Assembly: GCA_024680365.1 (NCBI GenBank)
Contig: JAILCN010000030.1
Location: 1 to 63,560, forward strand
Length of the DNA: 63,560 nt
Direction: 5' to 3'
Origin: Solobacterium sp.
GTDB taxonomy: Bacteria > Bacillota_I > Bacilli_A > Erysipelotrichales > Erysipelotrichaceae
The notes beneath the pieces are model-generated. The model was not told the DNA's origin. It saw nothing but the letters and a program-made list of their open reading frames with translations, and did not search any database. A program made the position numbers and the translations under genes. This document shows positions 36,535 through 46,400 of this stretch, one piece after another (the stretch's first letter is position 1; every line of letters starts with the position of its first letter).

Positions 36535-38739
36535 ATGGGGGCGCATCAGAATCCCGGTATTGAAGATGTATTGAAAGAAGCGCAGAGCTATATACATGAT
36601 GAGAAAAGCCTTGCGCTCATTTCGCGTGCCGCAAACTATGCGGCGGAGCATCATGCCGGACAGTTCAGAAAAAGCGGCGAGCCGTATGTCGTGCATCTGA
36701 TCAATGTTGCGTATATTCTTGCCACGATGCGGGTTGGTCCGGCGACGATCGCTGCCGGATATCTTCATGATGTCATCGAGGACTGCGGCGTATCCCATGA
36801 TGAACTGGCAGCTGAATTCACCACTGAGATCGCTGATCTTGTGGAAGCTGTCACCAAGATCGGCACCCTGGAATACAAAGGCAAGGATGATCCCGAATAC
36901 CAGGCGGCGAATCACCGCAAGATCTTCATCGCGATGGCCCGCGACGTGCGCGTCATCATTATCAAGCTGGTCGACCGTCTGCATAACATGCGTACGCTGC
37001 AGTATCAGTCGGAAAATGCCCAGAAGCGGATCGCCGCGGAGACGCTTGACGTATACGCTCCGATCGCTCACCGGCTTGGTATCAGCGCCATCAAGAATGA
37101 ACTGGAGGATCTTTCCTTTTTCTACCTCAACCGGGAGGAATACTACCGGATCGCAAGACTTGTCGAAGCAAAGAAGATCGAACGGGATGAAGCAGTCAAT
37201 ACGATGATCCGGGAGATCTCTGAGATGCTGAAGGGAAACAATATCGAATTCCGCATCTTCGGACGTTCAAAGCATCTGTATTCGATCTACAAGAAGATGG
37301 TTACGAAAGGGAAGCGGTTTGATGAGATCCTCGATCTGCTTGCCATCCGGATCATCACCAGAACAGAGCTCAACTGCTATGAGATCCTCGGTTATATTCA
37401 CGCCAAATACAAGCCGATCCCCGGCCGTCTGAAAGACTATATCGCTGTACCGAAGACAAACATGTATCAGTCGCTTCATACGACGATCATCGGCGAAAGC
37501 GGCAAGATCTTCGAAGTGCAGATCCGTACGGAAGACATGGATGCCATCGCCGAACGGGGCGTCGCTGCCCACTGGCGCTACAAGGAAGGCTCCAAATACG
37601 ATCCGAAGGTGGAGCAGAAAGAGATCGAAGACAAGCTTGCCTGGTTCAAAAACTTCGCGGTATACAGCGAAGATGAAGCCGGCCATGAAACCGCTTCGGA
37701 ATACATGGCAAGACTGCAGAGGGATATCTTTGAAGCGAATGTCTATGTCATGACGCCGATGGGAAGGGTCATCGATCTGCCCAACGGAGCTACGCCGATC
37801 GACTTCGCGTACCGCATCCATACGGATGTCGGTCATACCGCAGTCGGCGCCATCGTCAATGACGCGATGGTCCCGCTGAATACCCAGCTTCACACCGGCG
37901 ACGTCGTTCAGATCAAGACGATGAAGGGAACCGGACCAAGTGAAGACTGGCTGAAATTCGTCAAGACGAATCAGGCCCGTAACAAGATCCGCAGCTACCT
38001 GCAGAAAAAAGAAACAGAGAGACATGAATCCAGAGTCTTTGACGGTGAAAAGATCCTCTCTGATGAACTCCGGAAACGCGGCTTTGACGTGAAGGAGTAC
38101 ATGGACAAGAAGAAGATCGAGAATATCTGCAAGGATTTCCGGGTCTCCAATTATACAGATCTGATGTACGGCATCGCGGTCCGCTCGATCAGCCCGACCG
38201 CTGTATGCGCACATCTGACAAACCAGAAGGGAAGAGTATCCGAAGACGAGGCGCTCAGCCATCTTCTTAACCGGGAAGTCCAGAAGCGCACAAGCAAGTC
38301 CGGACTTGTGATCCCCGGCATTGAATCGATGAAGATGTCGCTGTCCCACTGCTGCATGCCGGTGTACGGCGATGAGATCAAGGGATATATCACCAAGGGT
38401 GCCGGCGTCAAGGTACACCGGGTTGACTGTGTCAACATCGCCCGCGTGAAATCGCGTCTGATCGACGTGTACTGGGATGACGGTGACGCCGAACGCTACT
38501 ATGATTCAGACGTTGTTGTCATGGCCCATGACAGAAGCTTCCTGCTGACAGATATCGTGACCGTTGTGTCACAGTGCCGCGCGCCGATGGAAAGCGTCAG
38601 CGCATCCGTCAATCACGACACGCTGACCTCGACGATCAAGCTTACGATCCGGGTCCACGATGTCCAGCATCTTCAGAATGTTCTTGCCAATGTCCGTAAG
38701 ATCGAATCTGTATTCTCAGCCGAAAGAGCTGTGCACTGA
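36535..38739 (+). CDS. rel: Bifunctional (p)ppGpp synthetase/hydrolase (Rel/SpoT)
   Basis: HAGQFRKSGEPYVVHLINVAYILA (HD hydrolase), YDEILD/HTTIIGESGKIFEVQIRT (synthetase), TGS and ACT domains. Confidence 0.96.
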   Translation: MGAHQNPGIEDVLKEAQSYIHDEKSLALISRAANYAAEHHAGQFRKSGEPYVVHLINVAYILATMRVGPATIAAGYLHDVIEDCGVSHDELAAEFTTEIADLVEAVTKIGTLEYKGKDDPEYQAANHRKIFIAMARDVRVIIIKLVDRLHNMRTLQYQSENAQKRIAAETLDVYAPIAHRLGISAIKNELEDLSFFYLNREEYYRIARLVEAKKIERDEAVNTMIREISEMLKGNNIEFRIFGRSKHLYSIYKKMVTKGKRFDEILDLLAIRIITRTELNCYEILGYIHAKYKPIPGRLKDYIAVPKTNMYQSLHTTIIGESGKIFEVQIRTEDMDAIAERGVAAHWRYKEGSKYDPKVEQKEIEDKLAWFKNFAVYSEDEAGHETASEYMARLQRDIFEANVYVMTPMGRVIDLPNGATPIDFAYRIHTDVGHTAVGAIVNDAMVPLNTQLHTGDVVQIKTMKGTGPSEDWLKFVKTNQARNKIRSYLQKKETERHESRVFDGEKILSDELRKRGFDVKEYMDKKKIENICKDFRVSNYTDLMYGIAVRSISPTAVCAHLTNQKGRVSEDEALSHLLNREVQKRTSKSGLVIPGIESMKMSLSHCCMPVYGDEIKGYITKGAGVKVHRVDCVNIARVKSRLIDVYWDDGDAERYYDSDVVVMAHDRSFLLTDIVTVVSQCRAPMESVSASVNHDTLTSTIKLTIRVHDVQHLQNVLANVRKIESVFSAERAVH

Positions 38740-38754
38740 GCGGAAAGGAGCGTC

Positions 38755-39531
38755 ATGACTGAATCAGAAAGAAAAAGAAGAAACCGGCGGGACAGTCTGT
38801 CTGCGACGGTATCAATGATTGCGTTTTTCGCCATTTCCTTCATCCTTGCGTTTCTGACGCTGTTTCAGAAGAATTTCGGCCAGATAGACATCTGCCGGCT
38901 GGGCAGCGGCGCGTTTGTGGTGATCGGTGCATTCCTGACGCTGAAGTATATCTTCGGCAAAGGCTACATGCAGTTTCATGATTATTCCTTCTCTGCCGGT
39001 GTGCTTCTGATCATACTCGGCATCTGCGGAATGATCCGCGCCTATGAGCTGGCGGCAGTATCCGATCAGCTGTTCTCGCTGATGACGCTGGTGACCGGCA
39101 TCTATTTCCTGCAGTGCATGATCCAGTTCATCAAGCTTGGCAGCGGATTCTGGATCGCGGAGATGATCGCCGGGATCCTGGCGGTCTCCGCATCGGTCAT
39201 CGGTCTGCTGGACGCAAGAATGGTGCTGGAGCGCATCTATATGTTTATAAACTGGGCGCTGCTGATCTCTTCCGCGCTGGCTGTGCTCAGCGTGATCCTG
39301 TCGCTGTTCCTGGTCAGAGGCTTCCGCAGACGTCTGGAAAAGGCGGCTGAAGAAGCGCTGAAAAAACAGGAAGAACAGAAGAAGGCGGAAGAAGCAGTCA
39401 GCGAAGCGCCGCCTGTACCTGCGGAAGCTGAGCCCGTACCGGAGGAAGCACCGGTATCTGCTGTCTTTCTGGAGGCAGATGAAACAATTCCGGAAAAGCC
39501 GGAGGAAGAAAACACCTCCGAAGGTATTTAG
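38755..39531 (+). CDS. Multi-TM membrane protein (DUF308/HdeD-like) with acidic Pro/Glu-rich tail
   Basis: Six-TM-like hydrophobic segments, KKQEEQKKAEEAVSEAPPVPAEAEPVPEE tail. Confidence 0.7.
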   Translation: MTESERKRRNRRDSLSATVSMIAFFAISFILAFLTLFQKNFGQIDICRLGSGAFVVIGAFLTLKYIFGKGYMQFHDYSFSAGVLLIILGICGMIRAYELAAVSDQLFSLMTLVTGIYFLQCMIQFIKLGSGFWIAEMIAGILAVSASVIGLLDARMVLERIYMFINWALLISSALAVLSVILSLFLVRGFRRRLEKAAEEALKKQEEQKKAEEAVSEAPPVPAEAEPVPEEAPVSAVFLEADETIPEKPEEENTSEGI

Positions 39532-39574
39532 GCTTGTAACGGCAGGAAAATGATTATATAATTTCAGCCGTAAA

Positions 39575-39795
39575 TAAATTCCGTGAAGGAGAGGGATCTG
39601 GGTCAGACCGGCAGAGCGACGATGGTATGGTGAAAGCATCGGCGGAAGACACAGAGACGGACACTCCTGAGAAGAGGATCTGAATCAAGTAGGATCCTTC
39701 GTATTCCGCGTTAAGGAAAAAGCGTGCATCCATGCGGATGCAAACTAAGGTGGTACCGCGCTTAAGGCGTCCTTGGACAAGGACGCTTTCTTAGT
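39575..39795 (+). promoter_or_regulatory. T-box leader upstream of hisS-aspS
   Basis: Canonical T-box AACTAAGGTGGTACCGCG (39743-39760); stem I apical hairpin GATGGTATGGTGAAAGCATC; terminator GCGTCCTT-ggac-AAGGACGC TTTCTT (39767-39792). Confidence 0.93.
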
Positions 39796-39811
39796 ATTAT
39801 GGAGGTAAAAC

Positions 39812-41077
39812 ATGAACTATCAGACACCCAGAGGAACCTACGATATTCTCCCTGAAGAAGCAGGCAGATGGCATGATCTGGAACGCGTGATCCGCGAGAA
39901 GACAAAACTGTACAGATACCGTGAGATCCGCACGCCGTATTTTGAGGATACAGCCGTATTCAAGAGAGAGAACGACAGCAGTGACATGGTCAACAAGGAA
40001 ATGTACACGTTCCAGATGGGAAGTGATTCCCTGACGCTGCGTCCGGAAGGAACAGCAGGCGTGATCCGCGCCTTCGATCAGCACAAGCTGTACGGTTCAA
40101 TGGAGATGCCCGCCAAGCTGTATTATGTCGGAGCAATGTTCCGTCATGAACGTCCCCAGAAGGGCAGACAGAGACAGTTTACCCAGTTCGGCGTAGAGAA
40201 CATCGGCGTCAAGTCACCGCAGATCGATGCGGAAACGATCGCGCTTGGCTGCGACATCGTCAAGGCAATGGATATTTCCAGCGTCAAGGTCCTGATCAAT
40301 ACGCTTGGTGACGAGGAATCCAGAGCAGCTTACCGGAAAGCGCTGCAGGAGTATTTCGCTCCGCATCTCGATGAACTGTGCGGTGACTGCCACCGGAGAT
40401 TTGAACAGAATCCGCTCCGCATTCTCGACTGCAAGGTCGACCATGAAAAGGAATTCATGAAAGGCGCACCGCGTCTTTCTGAATACCTGAATGAGGAAAG
40501 CAGAAACTATTTTGACGAAGTGCTCAGAAGCCTCGACAGCCTCGGCATTCCGTATGAGATCGATGAACGCCTTGTCCGCGGACTGGATTATTACACCCAC
40601 ACCGTCTTTGAAGTCGTTTCCACACGCCCGGATTCCGGCGCCCAGGCGACGATCTTCGGCGGCGGCAGATACGATAACTTTGTCTCTTACTACGGCGGCC
40701 CTGACATGAGCGGCATCGGCTTTGCGATCGGTATGGAGCGTCTGCTGCAGCTGGCTGCGGACGAAGGCCATGACTTCAATGACAAAGACGACGCGGAAGT
40801 GTATGTGATCGGTCTGGGCAATGTTTCCGGTGAAGTCCTGAAGACTGTTCAGGAGCTCAGAGCAGCCGGCATCGCTGCTGAAGCAGGCCTGACGCAGAGA
40901 TCACTGAAAGCGCAGTTCAAGAGCGCTGACCGCTGCGGTGCGAAGTATATCGTGATCATCGGTGAGGAAGAAGTAAAGAACCAGACTGTCAATCTGAAGA
41001 AGTCCGGCGAAAAGGAACAGGTTAGCATCAAAGGAAGCGAACTTGTCAGCAAACTGAAAGAATGGAGTGAACAGTAA
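39812..41077 (+). CDS. hisS: Histidyl-tRNA synthetase
   Basis: MNYQTPRGTYDILPEEAGRWHDLE...LRPEGTAGVIRAF...FRHERPQKGRQRQFTQFGVE. Confidence 0.97.
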   Translation: MNYQTPRGTYDILPEEAGRWHDLERVIREKTKLYRYREIRTPYFEDTAVFKRENDSSDMVNKEMYTFQMGSDSLTLRPEGTAGVIRAFDQHKLYGSMEMPAKLYYVGAMFRHERPQKGRQRQFTQFGVENIGVKSPQIDAETIALGCDIVKAMDISSVKVLINTLGDEESRAAYRKALQEYFAPHLDELCGDCHRRFEQNPLRILDCKVDHEKEFMKGAPRLSEYLNEESRNYFDEVLRSLDSLGIPYEIDERLVRGLDYYTHTVFEVVSTRPDSGAQATIFGGGRYDNFVSYYGGPDMSGIGFAIGMERLLQLAADEGHDFNDKDDAEVYVIGLGNVSGEVLKTVQELRAAGIAAEAGLTQRSLKAQFKSADRCGAKYIVIIGEEEVKNQTVNLKKSGEKEQVSIKGSELVSKLKEWSEQ

Positions 41078-42834
41078 TGGAAAGAACATGCGGTAACGGA
41101 ACCCTGCGGCTGGAAGATGTCGGCAGGGAAGTGACACTGATCGGCTGGGTCGCAAAAAGAAGAAATCTCGGATCACTTGCATTTATTGATCTGCGCGACC
41201 GTTCCGGTGTCGTTCAGGTAACATTTGACGAGACGATCGCGGACCAGGTAAAGGATGTCCGCAGCGAGTATATTCTCCAGGTCACTGGCACCGTCGTAAA
41301 ACGTCAGGCTGCCAACCCGAAGATGGCGACCGGCGAGATCGAAGTTCTCGCGAAGAACGTCGTGATCGTCAACAGTGCGGAAACACCGCCGATCGAGATC
41401 ACGGATGATTCCTCGACCAATGAGGATACCCGTCTGAAATACAGATATCTGGATCTGAGAAGACCCGTTCTGCAGAAAAACATGATCCTGCGCCACAAGG
41501 TCTGCATGATCGCCCGCAAGGTCCTTGATGAGAAGGGATTCATTGAGATCGAAACACCGATCCTGGCAAGAAGCACGCCGGAAGGCGCCAGAGACTATCT
41601 GGTTCCTTCCCGTATCTATAACGGCAAGTTCTGGGCGCTTCCCCAGTCCCCGCAGATCTACAAGCAGCTGCTGATGATCTCCGGCATGGAGAAGTATTTC
41701 CAGATCGCAAGATGCTTCCGCGATGAAGACCTCAGAGCGGACCGTCAGCCGGAATTCACCCAGATCGATATCGAGATGAGCTTCGGCGATGAGAATACAG
41801 TTTTCTCCGTCGTTGAAGATCTGATGAAGGCGATCTTCAGAGAAACGATCGGATATGAACTGGAAGACACCTTTGTCCGTCTGCCCTGGAGCGAATGCAT
41901 GCGCTTATACGGTACAGACAAGCCTGACCTCCGCTTCGGCAACACGATCGAAGACCTGAGCGATATCTTCGCGGAAACTGGCTTCCAGGCATTCCGCACA
42001 GTGCTTGACAACGGCGGCATGATCGGCTGCCTCAGATTTGCCGACGCGGCTGACAAGTACAGCAGAAAAGGCCTCGACAAGCTGCAGGACTTTGTCAAGC
42101 ACGGCTTCCGTGCCAAGGCGCTTGCCTATCTGAAGATGGAAAAGGGCGAGCTGACCGGTTCTGTCGCAAAGCCGCTGTCTGAAACAGAAAAGGCTGCGAT
42201 CATCGAGAAGCTTTCCCTGACGGACAATGATCTGGTCCTGATCATCGCTGATCAGGCAAAGATCGCTGAAAGCGGACTTGGTGCTCTGCGTGTCAGACTC
42301 GGCCATGAACTCGGTCTGATCCCTGAGAACGTGTATAAGTTCCTGTGGGTCACAGACTTCCCGATGTTTGAATACAGTGAGGAAGAAAACCGCTGGATGG
42401 CTGCGCATCATCCGTTCACAGCTCCGAAGGAAGAGGATGTAGAGCGTCTCTTCAGTGATCCGGGTTCCGTATCTTCACGTGCTTATGACCTCGTGCTCAA
42501 CGGCTACGAACTGCTCAGCGGATCGATCCGTATCCACGATCAGGATCTGCAGGAGAAGGTATTCGAAGCGATCGGCCTGACCATGGAAAAGGCAAGAGAG
42601 AGATTCGGCTTCTTCCTTGACGCGTTCCGCTACGGTACGCCTCCGCACGGCGGTGTCGGCATCGGCCTGGAGCGTCTGGTCATGGTCCTGGCGGGAACAG
42701 ACAACATCCGCGACGTCGTTGCCTTCCCGACGACCAACAGTTCACTGGATCTGATGAGCGATGCGCCGAACGTAGTAGACAAAGCGCAGCTTGATATTCT
42801 GGGAATTGAAATAAGCAATAAGGATAAAGACTAA
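41077..42834 (+). CDS. aspS: Aspartyl-tRNA synthetase
   Basis: MERTCGNGTLRLEDVGREVTLIGWVAKRRNLGSLAFIDLRDRSGVVQV...FRDEDLRADRQPEFTQID...GIGLERLVM. Confidence 0.97.
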   Translation: MERTCGNGTLRLEDVGREVTLIGWVAKRRNLGSLAFIDLRDRSGVVQVTFDETIADQVKDVRSEYILQVTGTVVKRQAANPKMATGEIEVLAKNVVIVNSAETPPIEITDDSSTNEDTRLKYRYLDLRRPVLQKNMILRHKVCMIARKVLDEKGFIEIETPILARSTPEGARDYLVPSRIYNGKFWALPQSPQIYKQLLMISGMEKYFQIARCFRDEDLRADRQPEFTQIDIEMSFGDENTVFSVVEDLMKAIFRETIGYELEDTFVRLPWSECMRLYGTDKPDLRFGNTIEDLSDIFAETGFQAFRTVLDNGGMIGCLRFADAADKYSRKGLDKLQDFVKHGFRAKALAYLKMEKGELTGSVAKPLSETEKAAIIEKLSLTDNDLVLIIADQAKIAESGLGALRVRLGHELGLIPENVYKFLWVTDFPMFEYSEEENRWMAAHHPFTAPKEEDVERLFSDPGSVSSRAYDLVLNGYELLSGSIRIHDQDLQEKVFEAIGLTMEKARERFGFFLDAFRYGTPPHGGVGIGLERLVMVLAGTDNIRDVVAFPTTNSSLDLMSDAPNVVDKAQLDILGIEISNKDKD

Positions 42835-42871
42835 ACCGTTTTGTGTCAAGACTGTTCTTACAGTTTACTGA

Positions 42872-42880
42872 TGCTATAAT
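42872..42880 (+). promoter_or_regulatory. Extended -10 promoter of the probable 6S RNA
   Basis: TGCTATAAT ending 42880, a few nt upstream of the GCCGGAGG closing stem. Confidence 0.6.
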
Positions 42881-42885
42881 GAAGA

Positions 42886-43040
42886 CAGCCGGAGGACCAC
42901 ATATTTTTCCTACATTTTGATATAAGGGAATTCTGACTGGAGATTCCTGTGTTGAACACCCGGTACGTCCGGGGATCCTGACGGATGACCATGAACTCCC
43001 ACCTCTACATAAGAGGGAACATATCACCCCTCCGGCCTGT
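42886..43040 (+). ncRNA. ssrS: Probable 6S RNA
   Basis: Closing stem GCCGGAGG/CCTCCGGC, rod-like pairing (TTCCT/AGGGAA; GGGAATTC/GAACTCCC), unpaired central region and apical hairpin CCCGGTACGTCCGGG resembling the E. coli 6S CUCGGUCCGUCCGAG apical region; own promoter; no ORF. Confidence 0.68.
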
Positions 43041-43110
43041 TTATGAAATCTTCTCGAACAAGGTAAAACTTGTGTTCTGAAATAATAAAAGAATAGGTGG
43101 TGTATTATTT

Positions 43111-43323
43111 ATGACAGAATTCTGGTCAACTCTTCTCTGGTTTCTTGCCGGTGCTGCAATCTCTGCTCTGATTACATTCTTCGTTTCCAAAAAGTATTTT
43201 GAAAAGCAGCTGAAGGAACATCCTCCGATCGATGAAAAGATGATCCGCGCGATGTTCATGCAGATGGGCAGAAAGCCGAGTGAGGCACAGATCCGCCAGG
43301 TCATGAAAAACCTGACCAAATAG
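43111..43323 (+). CDS. YneF family (UPF0154) membrane protein
   Basis: MTEFWSTLLWFLAGAAISALITFFVSKKYFEKQLKEHPPIDEKMIRAMFMQMGRKPSEAQIRQVMKNLTK. Confidence 0.92.
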   Translation: MTEFWSTLLWFLAGAAISALITFFVSKKYFEKQLKEHPPIDEKMIRAMFMQMGRKPSEAQIRQVMKNLTK

Positions 43324-43335
43324 CGACTTGCATGC

Positions 43336-43367
43336 AGGTTCTCTTTTGTATAAGAGAGCCTTTTTTG
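43336..43367 (+). terminator. Rho-independent terminator
   Basis: GGTTCTCTT-ttgtat-AAGAGAGCC TTTTTT. Confidence 0.8.
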
Positions 43368-43457
43368 TCCATAAAAGACAGCATTGAAGTATGAAACTTA
43401 CCTATGAAAGAAAGCGTTTTCGGATTATAATAAATAATGGCAAAAACAGGAGGACAT

Positions 43458-46400
43458 ATGACTACTGAAAACAAAAAGGTTTTCGAAGCGATGGACGGTA
43501 ATACCGCTACTGCGCATTCTGCGTATGCATTTACCGAAGTAGCTGGTATCTATCCCATCACGCCATCTTCCCCGATGGCAGAACACATTGATGACTGGGC
43601 AACAGCCGGTCGCAAGAACATTTTTGGCGACAAAGTAAAGGTCGTCGAAATGCAGTCTGAAGGCGGCGCAGCCGGCGCTGTCCACGGAGCTCTGCAGGCA
43701 GGATCTCTGGCAGCTACATTCACAGCTTCTCAGGGTCTTCTGCTGATGATTCCTAATCTTTACAAGCTGAAGGGTGAACTGCTGCCGGGCGTTATTCACG
43801 TAGCAGCAAGATCCCTCGCAACCCACACTCTGAGTATCTTCGGTGACCATCAGGATGTCTATGCATGCCGTCAGACAGGCATGGTCATGATGTGCTCTCA
43901 CTCCGTTCAGGACTGTATGGACCTGGCAGGCGTGGCTCACCTGATCGCAATTGACGGTTCGGTTGCAGTTATGCACTTCTTCGACGGTTTCCGTACATCT
44001 CACGAAATTGACAAGATCGAAGTCATGGACTATGACTTCCTGAAGAGTCTGCTGCCTGTCGACAAGCTGGAAGCATTCAGAAAGAACGCTCTGAACCCGC
44101 ATACAAATCCGATCACACGCGGCGGTTCCCAGAATGACGACATTTATTTCCAGGCTGCTGAAGCTCAGAACGAGCACTTCAGCAAGGTTCCGGAAATTGC
44201 AGCGAAGTACTTCAAGGCTGTCTCCGAACATACAGGACGTGATTATGCACCGTTCGTATATGTCGGCGCACCAGATGCTGAGAGAGTCATCGTAGCGATG
44301 GGTTCTGTCACAGACACAATTACAGAAACCATCAACACACTCACAGCACGCGGCGAAAAAGTCGGTCTGATCAAGGTTTATCTGTATCGTCCGTTCTCCC
44401 AGAAGTATCTGGAAGACGTACTGCCGGCAACAGTCAAGAAGATCGCTGTTCTCGACCGTGCGAAAGAGCAGGGCGCAAGAGAGCCTCTGTTCCTGGATGT
44501 CTGCTATGCACTCCGCAAGCACACAGATCTCACGATCGTCGGCGGCCGTTACGGTCTGTCTTCCAAGGACACCAACCCGTCCCATATCAATGCTGTATTC
44601 GAAGAACTCAAGAAGGACGCACCTGCTGAAGAATTCACGATCGGCATCGATGACGACGTTACACATCTGTCCCTGGCACCGGTTGACATCACTGTTGACG
44701 CGGACTACACAAGCTGCCTGTTCTATGGTCTCGGATCCGACGGAACTGTCGGTGCGAACAAGAGCACAGTCAAGATCATCGGCAACAACACCGATCTGTA
44801 TTCCCAGGCATATTTCGCATATGACTCCAAGAAGGCAGGCGGCGTTACCCGTTCTCACCTGAGATTCGGAAAGAGCCCGATCCACAGCCCTTACTATATT
44901 GACAAGGCAGACTTCATCTCCTGCTCACTGGAATCCTACTGCTTCAAGTTCGACATGGTCAGAAACCTGAAGGAAGGCGGAACATTCCTCCTCAACACAA
45001 CGATCCCGGCAGAAGAGATCGCAGACAGACTCCCGAACAGAATGCTCGCCGGCCTGGCTGAAAAGAACGCGAAGTTCTATATCATCAACGCGACAAAGCT
45101 GGCTCAGGAAACACACATGGGCCGTCATACAAACACGATCCTGCAGAGTGCATTCTTCGCACTGAACGAGCAGATCATGCCGTATGCGAAGTCTGTTGAA
45201 CTGATGAAGGACAGCGCAAGACACACCTACGCACGCAAGGGCGAAGATGTCGTCAACAACAACTGTGCAGCGATCGACAAAGGTCAGAGCGGCCTCGTCA
45301 AGATCGATGTTGATCCGGCATGGAAGGATCTGACATACGATGCAAGCCTGATCGTCAAGACAGGCGACGAATACTTCGACAACAACCTGCAGAGAATCAA
45401 CGCTCTCGAAGGTTATGACATGCCTGTATCCTCCTTCATGAAGTATGGCGTTCTCGACGGATCCATTCCGAACGAAGTCAGCTTCCGTGAAAAGAGAAAT
45501 ATCGCTGCTCAGGTTCCTTCCTGGGATGCTGCGAAGTGCATCGAGTGCGGCCAGTGCGCATTTGCCTGCCCGCATGCAACGATCCGTCCGTTCCTTCTGA
45601 CTCCGGAAGAAGCTGCAAAGGCTGAAGAGATCGCGAAGGAGAACGGTGTTGAATTCACAACAAAGGCTCCGACACCTGTATACAAAGGCGCTAAGGAAGA
45701 CGGTCTGGTTTACCGTATCCAGCTGTCCACGCAGAACTGCGTAGGCTGCGGCGTATGTCTCACAGTATGTCCTGTCAAGGCTCTGTCCGCTGCTGATGTT
45801 GAAACACAGCAGAACCAGGAACCTCTGGCTGACTACCTGTACAAGCACACAGAATACAAGCCTCAGTATGTTGCCAACAAGGACAGCGTCCAGGGTATCT
45901 CCCTGCTGATGCCGTACTTCGAAGTCAGCGGCTGCTGCCCGGGCTGCGGCGAAGCTCCGTATTACAGACTTGCTTCCCAGCTGTTCGGCAAAGACATGCT
46001 GATCGCAAACGCTACAGGCTGCTCCATGATCTACTGCTCCGCTACACCTTCCACACCGTTCGTCATCGATGAAAACGGCGAAGGTCCGGCATGGGCAAAC
46101 TCCCTGTTCGAAGACAACGCTGAGTATGGCTTCGGTATGGCGATCGCACAGTCCACAAAGGCTGCCCGTATCCTGAGAATCATGGAAGACAACCTCGACA
46201 AGGTCGAACCTGAACTCAAGGAAGCATTTGAAGCTTACATCGCTGCAGCTGAAGACCGTGACGCTCAGAGAGCTGTCAAGGACAAGATCGTTGCCGGTGT
46301 CAAGGCATCTGCGAATGAAGCTGTCAAGGAACTCCTCGACATGGAAAGAGACCTGGTCGGCAAGTCTGTCTGGATCGTCGGCGGCGACGGATGGGCATAT

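Noticed and set aside
43054-43077. Hairpin GAACAAG...CTTGTGTTC downstream of the 6S candidate as a terminator
   Set aside because: Stem has a bulge and no following U-tract, so termination is not convincing.
42840-43110. aspS-yneF gap as SRP RNA, RNase P RNA or tmRNA
   Set aside because: No GGAAGCAGCC-type SRP tetraloop motif, no RNase P conserved core, no tRNA-like ends; size and rod-like fold fit 6S better.
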